In this document: positions 33,901 through 40,155 of the stretch, piece after piece
How the letters are laid out: each line of letters opens with the position of its first letter
Numbering within the stretch: position 1 is the stretch's first letter
NCBI GenBank assembly: GCA_964637445.1
Contig: CAZWWS010000020.1
Span: 1-40,155, forward strand
Origin: M3 sp964637445
GTDB taxonomy: Bacteria; Bacteroidota; Bacteroidia; Bacteroidales; Muribaculaceae
DNA length: 40,155 nucleotides
Reading direction: 5' to 3'
Program-made: the position numbers and the translations under genes
The notes under the pieces: model-generated
Databases searched by the model: none
What the model saw: the letters and a program-made list of their open reading frames with translations, nothing else
Told to the model about the DNA's origin: nothing

Positions 33901-36900
33901 ATGCCGATGGCAAGTTGCTCAACCCCGAAAAGCGTTGGGGAGGTATCATGCGTAAGATGGACAATACCAATTTTGAGCAATCCAACATCGAATATGTGCA
34001 ATTCTGGATGATGAATCCCTTCCTCGATCCGGAAAATCCCAATTATGATGGTGGCGACCTGTATATCAACTTCGGCGAAATGAGTGAAGATATACTTAAA
34101 GACGGATTGAAATCGTATGAAAACGGTGTGCCTGCCGACGGAAGCAACCAATATATGAGCACTACCGAGTGGGGACGTGTTTCCACTCAAAATTCTTTGA
34201 CCTATGCTTTCGACAACACAGCTGATACTCGTAAGGCTCAAGACGTAGGTCTCGATGGATTGAAGACCGACGACGAATTTGAGTTCGGCTCGTATAAGGA
34301 TTATTTGGATCGCCTGCGTCAACGCTTGCCAGCATCTACGATCGAAGTAATGCAAACCGACAAATTTTCTCCATTCAACGATCCCGCAAGCGATAACTAT
34401 CATTTCTATCGTGGTTATGACTATGACGAGCAGCGTCTCGGCGTTCTTGATCGCTATAAGCATTACAACGGAGTCGAGGGCAACTCTTTGTCGCCTGATG
34501 AAGCCGACGACCCTCTATATCAGAGTGCGCGCAGTGTGCCCGATGTGGAAGATATAAATCAGGACAATACTCTCAACGAATATGAGCGCTATTTCCAATA
34601 TCGTGTCTCGATACGTCCCGAAGATTTGGTCGTTGGCAAAAACTATATTACCGACAAGCAAGTGTCGCTTGTGCGCACCCGCGATGGTAGCGACCAAGAG
34701 GTGGAGTGGTTCCAGTTCAAAATTCCGTTGAGTGATTATGAAAAAATAGTAGGCTCGATTTCCGATTTCTCCACCATCCGCTTTGCGCGCATGTTTATGA
34801 CCGGATTCAAGCAGGTCACCCACTTGCGTTTCGCTACTCTGGAACTCGTGCGTGGCGAATGGCGCACCTACGATTTCAACCTTAACAATCGTGGCGACGC
34901 TCCGGCCGAAGGGCAGCTCGATGTGTCGGTCGTAAACATTGAAGAAAACGCCGGACGCGAACCTATCAACTACGTTTTGCCTCCGGGTGTCACTCGTATT
35001 GTCGATTCCGGACAGTCGCAAATCACCCAACTCAACGAGCAAGCAATGTCGATGAAAGTCGTAGGTCTCAACGCCGGCGATGCAAGAGGTGTATACCGAA
35101 ACACTTCGCTCGACCTACGCAACTATAAGCGTCTGCAAATGTGGGTACACGCCGAAGCTCTTATCGACAATGTCACTCATCTGCGCAATGGCGAAATGTC
35201 GGTGTTCGTACGACTCGGTTCCGACGTGAAAAACAACTATTACGAATACGAAATTCCTCTCTCGCTCACCGAGCCCGGAAAATATAACACCTATCTTAGT
35301 TCCGACCGCTATGAAGTTTGGCCCGAAAGCAACTATTTGAATTTCGAACTTCAAAGCCTTGTCGACCTCAAAAAGGAGCGCAACGCCAAGAAGCGCGAGG
35401 AGCAGAGTGGGGTAGGCTATGGCATCTTATACACCGGTAGAGACCCCAACAACGAAAACAATCGCATGGCTGTGATTGGCAATCCGTCGTTGAGCGATAT
35501 CCGTGTCGTGCTCGTCGGTGTGAGAAACAATTCTAATGTTACGAAAGATGGTATTGTTTGGGTTAACGAACTGAAAGTGACCGATTTCGATGAGAGCGGA
35601 GGTTGGGCTGCCAAAACAAATATGAACTTGGGCATTTCCGACATCGCTACGCTTAATTTCGGTGCGCACATCGAAACCGCCGGATTCGGTAGTGTTGACC
35701 AATCGCTCAACTCTCGCCGCATGGATGATTATGAGCAATATCACTTTGCCGTGCAAGCCGACCTCGGTCGCTTTCTTCCCGAAAAAGCTAAATTGCGCGC
35801 GCCCATCTACTATTCTTACTCAAAGGAAAAGACATCGCCCAAATACAATCCTCTCGACCAGGACGTGCTGTTGCAAGATGCTTTGGACGAAGCCGGCTCG
35901 CAAGCCGAGCGAGACTCGATAAGCGACTATGCAATTGAACACACCACTGTGCAAAGTTTCAGTTTGTCGGGATTGAAATTCGATGTCAAGAGCGACACCC
36001 CGATGCCGTGGGATCCGGCTAACTTTACATTTAATTTCTCATTCAATAAGCAGTCGCATCAAGACCCCAACACCGAATATGAGAACACCAACGATTATCG
36101 CGGTAGTTTCCAATACTCTTATTCGCCCTATGTCAAGGGACTCAAACCTTTCGGTTGGATTAAGAGCAAATCGAAGCATCTGAAATTCTTCAAAGAGTGG
36201 GAAATAAACTATCTGCCCAATACCATCAGCTTCTTGACTACGATGTCGCGTTATTACTACGAACAGCAGACTCGCAGTGAGACCGATGTGATGTTCCAAC
36301 TCCCGGTGTCGGTAAGCAAAAACTTCCTTTGGGATCGACAATTCTCTCTGTCGTGGAATCTTACCAAGTCGTTGAGCCTGACGTTCAATTCCAACACCTC
36401 GGCTACTATCGATGAGCCTGTTGGAGCTGTGAATAAGAAACTATTCCCCGATGAATACAAGCAATGGAAAGATTCGGTGTGGAGCAGCATCCTTCACATG
36501 GGTACTCCGCAAGCCTACAATCAGTCGTTTGTAGCCACATATAAGGCGCCGTTTAATAAGATTCCGGTGCTCGACTTCTTAACAGCTTCGGCTACCTACA
36601 ACGCTACTTATCGTTGGGACCGAGGTGCTAAAGTTGAGGATGTGAACCTTGGAAATACTATCAGCAATCAAGCATCTTGGAATATAGATGGTCGCATCAA
36701 CTTTGAAACTCTCTACAACAAAGTTCCGTATCTCAAAGAGGTCAACAAGCGCTTTGCCAACTCTCGCAGACAGTCGTCGCGTGAGAAGAAAGCCAAGAAG
36801 TTTGAACGTACCTTTATGCTCAAGCCCGACACTACGATAGTGATTAAGCACAATCTTCGCAACAAGAAAGTAAAGGTCGTGGCTAAAACCACCGATGGGC

Positions 36901-38447
36901 AGCCTTTTGCGGTTAAAACTCGTCCTATCGACGCCAATTCGGTCGAGGTGCTCACTCGCGGAGACAAGAATATTAAGTTTACCATCACCGAAATTCTGAA
37001 AGAAGAAAAGTCAATTTGGAAAGAAATAGGCGACCACGCTGCGCGCGCTGCCATGATGGTGCGCAACGCAAGCATCCGTTATCGCAACACTCAGTCGCTA
37101 TCGTTGCCACTTTATAATCCCGAAGTGGGTAATATTTTCGGTCAAAGCAACAGCTATGGACCAATGGCCCCGGGACTTGATTTTGCATTCGGATTTGTCG
37201 ATGAAAGCTACATTGATAAGGCAAAAGAACGTGGTTGGCTTATAATCGACGATGAACAGACATCGCCTGCTGTGTGGTCTAAAACAAATGAACTCAATAT
37301 CGAGTTGACGCTCGAACCTCTGCGTGGATTGAAGATTCAGTTGACCTCCAACCGCACCGACAATCGTACCAACCAAATTCAGTTTATGTACGACGATGTG
37401 CCGGTGACTCGTTCCGGCAGCTACACCAAGACTCACTGCGCTATTGCTACAGCTCTCCGCGGAAGCAGTGCCGACGATGGCTATGCGAGCGAGACGTTCA
37501 ATAAATTCCTTGAAAATATTCCTGTAGTGGCCGACCGTATTCAGTCACAATACGTAGGGGAGTCTTACCCGACAACCGGTTTTATGCGTGATAATGCTAA
37601 TGCAGGTCAGCCTTTCAATCCCGAAGTGGGGGGCGTAAACTCGGCAAGTAGCGATGTGCTTATCCCGGCATTTATCGCAGCATACACCGGCGTCGACGCT
37701 AAAAATATATATCTGACCCCGTTCCCCTCATTTGCCGACGTGATGCCCAATTGGCGCGTCACCTACGATGGGTTGACTCGCATTGGCAATATGGGCAATA
37801 TCTTTAAAGCCTTTACGCTCAATCATGCTTATCAGTGTACCTACACAGTCGGCTCCTACTCGTCATATCTCAACTGGATTGGTGTAGATGGCGAAATGGG
37901 ATTTGCGATGGATGAATTGACCGGTCAACCCATCCCCTCATCGCCCTACAATATCTCATCGGTATCGATAACCGAAAAGTTCGCTCCTCTCATCGGCTTT
38001 ACAGCTACACTCAAAAACGATATGAAGTTCAACGCCGAATATCGCGACAGCCGCACATTGACACTCAACTCTGCTGCCGGACAAGTCGTCGAAGCTACCA
38101 CCAAAGGCATTGTGGTAGGTATGGGCTACAAAATCGTAGGATTCAACTCGGTATTGAAGATGAAAGGTTCGGGCAAAGGCATCAGCAACGACTTGACGCT
38201 TAATGCCGACTTCTCTTATCAGCAAAGCCAAGCGTTGATACGCCGCATCGAAGGCAACTATGCTCAAGCCACCAACGGCACTCGTTCTATCGCTATCAAT
38301 TTTACAGCAAGCTATGTGATGAGCAAGCGACTCACCGTGTCGGCCTACTTCGACCATCAGATCAACACTCCTCTTATCTCGTCGAGTGCGTTCCCCACTA
38401 CCAATAGTAGCTATGGCTTGTCGTTCAACCTCTCATTAGCTCGATAA
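30996..38447 (+). CDS. sprA: T9SS outer-membrane translocon protein SprA (Sov)
   Basis: SprA is the giant outer-membrane beta-barrel through which type IX secretion substrates pass. The 2,483-residue length agrees with the family. An N-terminal hydrophobic signal segment (residues 11-32) is followed by a proline-rich stretch and then SprA_N-type sequence (LDMNFALGPLEKIFGPGGVQLKTQG region). Most of the protein alternates beta strands rich in aromatic and polar residues and ends in SSYGLSFNLSLAR, a typical barrel-terminal strand. A lysine/arginine-rich segment near residue 1925 (SRRQSSREKKAKKFER) interrupts the strand pattern and is probably a loop. It lies downstream of ruvA and near two likely T9SS substrates. 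Other T9SS core genes are not in the window. Confidence 0.96.
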   Translation: MRKAKRNYHNIILLVVGCGILLCSGFAFYAFAQYYNPTVNPPASVPSPQSVAPSGDSIAMPYPVQPTYPTDYEQLAEQEFAADLTTPSNIKTIADFDPATGCYIIRTKVGDYDLITPFMLTPEQYNDLELRRSMQEYYRQKNRELFETNETKEPFNVLDMNFALGPLEKIFGPGGVQLKTQGSVQISMGVKSNKTDNPALSLTSRRKTYFDFEQKIQATINASVGDKMKFNMTYNTDATFDFDSKNLKLAYEGKEDDIIKSIEAGNVSMTTGSSLIRGGTALFGIKTKLQFGKLTATALVSQQNSESKTVNTKGGVQTTDFSINADNYDQNRHYFLSQFFRDNYDQFASKLPYVSSGVNITRIEVWVTNKSGKYDESRNIVGLMDLGENKVLANDYWVGNPSLDNPANASNNLLSTLKSEYPDARNINLVTQALEPLSAYGFEGGRDYEKVESARLLTSSEYTLNSTLGYISIKSALNADEVLAVAYEYTYKGQVYQVGEFSSDITSTDQSLYVKMLKGTIVSPYLPMWDLMMKNVYSLGAYQIQKSNFKLNIKYLSDTTGTEINYLPVPGLNNQSLLQVMNLDRIDSNQESNPDGFFDYIEGYTVLSSNGKIIFPVAEPFGSHLAKKINNPAIAEKYVYQELYDSTLVVAQQFADKNKFILKGEYQASSGSQIRLNAMNVPRGSVVVTAGGVTLTENSDYTVDYSMGIVTITNQSIIDSGQSISVTLENQSMFSTQRKTLLGLDLNYQFNKNFNIGATLLHFSEKALTEKVNIGDEIINNSMWGVNLAYNTEFMWLTNLINKIPTVNATQPSTFSVNAEFAQLVPHKQKSGSNEGSSYVDDFESTQTGIDLRSPYSWFLASTPYDSGVDALFPEAALSNNVNYGKNRALLSWYYIDRMFTQRNSSLAPGYIKSDLKQLSNPYVREVTSREIFPDRELSYGESSVIQTLNLSFYPEERGPYNLDAENIDADGKLLNPEKRWGGIMRKMDNTNFEQSNIEYVQFWMMNPFLDPENPNYDGGDLYINFGEMSEDILKDGLKSYENGVPADGSNQYMSTTEWGRVSTQNSLTYAFDNTADTRKAQDVGLDGLKTDDEFEFGSYKDYLDRLRQRLPASTIEVMQTDKFSPFNDPASDNYHFYRGYDYDEQRLGVLDRYKHYNGVEGNSLSPDEADDPLYQSARSVPDVEDINQDNTLNEYERYFQYRVSIRPEDLVVGKNYITDKQVSLVRTRDGSDQEVEWFQFKIPLSDYEKIVGSISDFSTIRFARMFMTGFKQVTHLRFATLELVRGEWRTYDFNLNNRGDAPAEGQLDVSVVNIEENAGREPINYVLPPGVTRIVDSGQSQITQLNEQAMSMKVVGLNAGDARGVYRNTSLDLRNYKRLQMWVHAEALIDNVTHLRNGEMSVFVRLGSDVKNNYYEYEIPLSLTEPGKYNTYLSSDRYEVWPESNYLNFELQSLVDLKKERNAKKREEQSGVGYGILYTGRDPNNENNRMAVIGNPSLSDIRVVLVGVRNNSNVTKDGIVWVNELKVTDFDESGGWAAKTNMNLGISDIATLNFGAHIETAGFGSVDQSLNSRRMDDYEQYHFAVQADLGRFLPEKAKLRAPIYYSYSKEKTSPKYNPLDQDVLLQDALDEAGSQAERDSISDYAIEHTTVQSFSLSGLKFDVKSDTPMPWDPANFTFNFSFNKQSHQDPNTEYENTNDYRGSFQYSYSPYVKGLKPFGWIKSKSKHLKFFKEWEINYLPNTISFLTTMSRYYYEQQTRSETDVMFQLPVSVSKNFLWDRQFSLSWNLTKSLSLTFNSNTSATIDEPVGAVNKKLFPDEYKQWKDSVWSSILHMGTPQAYNQSFVATYKAPFNKIPVLDFLTASATYNATYRWDRGAKVEDVNLGNTISNQASWNIDGRINFETLYNKVPYLKEVNKRFANSRRQSSREKKAKKFERTFMLKPDTTIVIKHNLRNKKVKVVAKTTDGQPFAVKTRPIDANSVEVLTRGDKNIKFTITEILKEEKSIWKEIGDHAARAAMMVRNASIRYRNTQSLSLPLYNPEVGNIFGQSNSYGPMAPGLDFAFGFVDESYIDKAKERGWLIIDDEQTSPAVWSKTNELNIELTLEPLRGLKIQLTSNRTDNRTNQIQFMYDDVPVTRSGSYTKTHCAIATALRGSSADDGYASETFNKFLENIPVVADRIQSQYVGESYPTTGFMRDNANAGQPFNPEVGGVNSASSDVLIPAFIAAYTGVDAKNIYLTPFPSFADVMPNWRVTYDGLTRIGNMGNIFKAFTLNHAYQCTYTVGSYSSYLNWIGVDGEMGFAMDELTGQPIPSSPYNISSVSITEKFAPLIGFTATLKNDMKFNAEYRDSRTLTLNSAAGQVVEATTKGIVVGMGYKIVGFNSVLKMKGSGKGISNDLTLNADFSYQQSQALIRRIEGNYAQATNGTRSIAINFTASYVMSKRLTVSAYFDHQINTPLISSSAFPTTNSSYGLSFNLSLAR

Positions 38448-38464
38448 CTATCTTGTATAAAACG

Positions 38465-38508
38465 ACATCAGCCACGGACTGCATACACCGACAGTCCGTG
38501 GCTGATGT
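38465..38508. terminator. Bidirectional terminator between sprA and fmt
   Basis: ACATCAGCCACGGACTG (38465-38481) and its exact reverse complement (38492-38508) form a 17-bp stem with a 10-base loop between two convergent genes. The leftward side has TTTT shortly after the stem; the rightward side is less T-rich. Confidence 0.85.
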
Positions 38509-38525
38509 GATTCTATTCGTTGGCG

Positions 38526-39467
38526 TTACAACTTGAAGCCGCGCAGAAACTCGGCGGCAGTCATGCGCCGTTTGCCTGCGAGTTGCAGCTCTTTTATCTC
38601 TATCATATAGTCAGCAGTAGCTGCAAGTATCTTGTCGCCATCAGCCTTTATAGTGCCGGGCGCGTCGTTGGATGGCGTGTCGGTAACGGCTGTAGTAAAT
38701 ACTTTAGCCGTGAGCTCCTCTCCGTCGCGCTCTATTGTCATCCAAGCCGCCGGATATGGCGACAACCCACGCACGAGATTATGCACCTCTTCTGCCGGTT
38801 TGTTCCAATCTATGCGGCAAGTCTCTTTGAATATTTTGGGCGCCGGTGTAGGCTCTATATCTGTGATCAGTTCTTCTTGCGGGATTGGACGAAGATCTCC
38901 GGCAAGAATATGCTCTACAGTGTCGAGTGTGAGGTCAGCTCCGAGCATCATCAATCGATCGTGCACATCGCCCACATTGTCCTCCGGATTGATAGCGATG
39001 CGCTCTTGGCGTAGGATGTCGCCGGTATCGATTTCGTGCTTGAGGAAGAATGTTGTGACGCCGGTCTCACTGTCGCCATTGATTACCGCCCAGTTGATGG
39101 GGGCTGCCCCGCGATATTTTGGAAGCAACGAGGCGTGCAGGTTAAATGTACCCATGGGGGGCATCGACCATACCACTTCGGGAAGCATGCGGAATGCGAT
39201 GACTATAAACAGGTCGGCATTCAGCGATCGCAACTCGTCGACAAATACCGGGTCTTTGAGCTTGACGGGCTGCATCAGGTGCAGATTGTTGGCTGCGGCA
39301 TATTGCTTCACCGGCGAGTGGAGCAATTTATGTCCGCGTCCTGCCGGCTTGTCGGGCATGGTGACTACTCCTACTATATTATAGCCCCCTTGGTGGAGAC
39401 GTCGCAGGCTCTCCACTGCGAAGTCGGGAGTGCCAAGAAATACTATTTTGAGATCTTTCTTTTCCAT
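38526..39467 (-). CDS. fmt: Methionyl-tRNA formyltransferase
   Basis: Fmt formylates Met-tRNAfMet with 10-formyl-tetrahydrofolate to make the initiator tRNA. The 313-residue length is normal. The N-terminal formyltransferase domain holds FLGTPDFAV, then N109 and H111 in FNLHASLLPKYRGAAPINW, and D147 in HEIDTGDIL, all at the positions expected for catalysis. The C-terminal OB-like domain (about 210-313) ends in GKRRMTAAEFLRGFKL, as usual. It stands alone, with a promoter box 57 bases upstream. Confidence 0.97.
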   Translation of the reverse strand: MEKKDLKIVFLGTPDFAVESLRRLHQGGYNIVGVVTMPDKPAGRGHKLLHSPVKQYAAANNLHLMQPVKLKDPVFVDELRSLNADLFIVIAFRMLPEVVWSMPPMGTFNLHASLLPKYRGAAPINWAVINGDSETGVTTFFLKHEIDTGDILRQERIAINPEDNVGDVHDRLMMLGADLTLDTVEHILAGDLRPIPQEELITDIEPTPAPKIFKETCRIDWNKPAEEVHNLVRGLSPYPAAWMTIERDGEELTAKVFTTAVTDTPSNDAPGTIKADGDKILAATADYMIEIKELQLAGKRRMTAAEFLRGFKL

Positions 39468-39810
39468 ATCGATGTTTTTGTATGATTAAACCGCAAGCAC
39501 CCATTCGAGTACCAATCGGCATACAAATTTACGCAATTATTGGCGAATACCATTACTCACCATCTATTTAATTGCCACTATCCCAAATATCATTCCTTAC
39601 GACTGTTCTGTGTCATTGAAGCATTTGCAACTGTCTTCAACCTCCACTATCTTATCTTATTAATCATTAGATAGCCAAAATGATTCACTTAACGAGTAAT
39701 CGCGAATTAAAGAAATACCAATCAAAGGTAATGAAAACAAGTAATCGCAACATGGAGATGCGATATTGGCTAATTTGTTGTATCGTTGCATTCTAAAATG
39801 CAATAACGCC
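39468..39810. other. Intergenic region upstream of fmt
   Basis: This AT-rich stretch holds a perfect leftward -7 box TAAATTTG at 39524-39531, which probably serves fmt, but no clear -33 box. AGTAATCGC occurs twice (near 39694 and 39741). No reading frame with recognisable similarity was seen on either strand, and no good promoter for the DUF1016 remnant to the right. Confidence 0.5.
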
Positions 39811-40097
39811 ATGAGCAACAACGATATTGTTATAAACCGACAGTTTGTCAATGACATACGAAAAATTATCGATAATGGAATAGCTACGGCATCTACAGCT
39901 GTAGCAAAGCCGCTATTTTTACTTATTGGAATATCGGCAAACGTATCGTTGAAGAAGAACAAGCCGGTTCTGCTCGTGCTCAATATGGAAAGAAGATTAT
40001 TCCTGCTTTGGCGGAAGAACTTCGGTTAAGCTATGGCGGAGGGTATGGAAAACGCAACCTTGCATATTATCGTAAATTCTACTTGGCATTCCCTAAT
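39811..40097 (+). pseudogene. Frameshifted, truncated DUF1016 (YhcG-type) N-terminal domain gene
   Basis: Two frames together give a recognisable DUF1016 N-terminal domain. The first frame, from ATG 39811, reads MSNNDIVINRQFVNDIRK and onward to TAVA. The second frame, from 39909, reads AAIFTYWNIGKRIVEEEQ, then QYGKKIIPALAEELRLSYG and GKRNLAYYRKFYLAFPN. The frames join at the A run near 39906-39908; one extra A there would restore a continuous TAVAKAAIFTYW. Family similarity then stops at 40097, and a terminator follows within a few bases. Full-length relatives are about 350 residues and have a C-terminal PDDEXK nuclease domain, which is absent here. The second frame stays open to the window edge without further similarity. 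A sequencing error could explain the frameshift but not the lost C-terminal domain. Confidence 0.78.
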
Positions 40098-40101
40098 AGC
40101 G

Positions 40102-40128
40102 GAGGGTGTCTCAAAACGAGGCATCCTC
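40102..40128 (+). terminator. Terminator following the DUF1016 remnant
   Basis: GAGGGTGTCTC (40102-40112) and GAGGCATCCTC (40118-40128) form an 11-bp stem with G-U pairs and a 5-base loop, followed by six T residues. It lies directly after the point where DUF1016 similarity ends. Confidence 0.8.
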
Positions 40129-40155
40129 TTTTTTATGTTGGAGAGAATGTGAATT

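Noticed and set aside
38632..39384. A 250-codon rightward frame opposite fmt
   Set aside because: It lies completely within fmt, which has all its catalytic motifs; no independent support.
39694..39750. Nine-base repeat AGTAATCGC near the right edge
   Set aside because: Two copies only, no regular spacing, and no adjacent cas genes; not a CRISPR array.

Overview
The window is a chromosomal segment of a Bacteroidota bacterium, most likely order Bacteroidales and possibly Muribaculaceae-like; the family is a guess from gene content and codon use. Support comes from: a full-length SprA type IX secretion (T9SS) translocon gene; two subtilases with T9SS-type C-terminal tails; a DUF4295 gene joined to rpmB and rpmG; a short serA without an ACT domain; and repeated TAnnTTTG -7 promoter boxes, several with a TTTG-like -33 box 19-21 bases upstream. 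No tRNA, rRNA, CRISPR array, intact insertion sequence or prophage was seen.

Left part (1-7350): uvrA; a convergent flavodoxin-fold oxidoreductase; a YbiT-like ABC-F ATPase followed by a small Dabb protein; and, leftward, rpmB-rpmG-DUF4295 with a long leader, then a DUF3841 gene directly beyond the operon's terminator. Middle part (7340-22580), all leftward in short operons: tsaD-cinA-acyltransferase; purM-mltF-like-DUF3332, then a polytopic membrane protein after a terminator; cdsA; a GT-C glycosyltransferase overlapping an acyltransferase; serC-serA; rarA.

Right part (22855-38447), all rightward: a cassette of a two-helix membrane protein, a PstS-like lipoprotein and a large periplasmic TPR protein; a tandem pair of secreted S8 proteases; ruvA; and the 2,483-residue sprA. 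A long hairpin separates sprA from the convergent fmt. The far right edge holds a frameshifted, cut-short remnant of a DUF1016 (YhcG-type) nuclease gene followed at once by a terminator.

Most genes are housekeeping: DNA repair, translation, purine, serine and phospholipid synthesis. The accessory themes are envelope glycan modification (two acyltransferase-3 proteins and two GT-C-like proteins), T9SS secretion with two likely substrates beside its translocon, and the uncharacterised PstS-like/TPR cassette, whose upstream region is rich in direct and inverted repeats. The clearest protein-level oddities are an ABC-F protein in which one whole composite ATP site looks degenerate, and a phosphoglycerate dehydrogenase with lysine where the catalytic histidine normally sits. 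I did not find a clearly new defence or mobile system.
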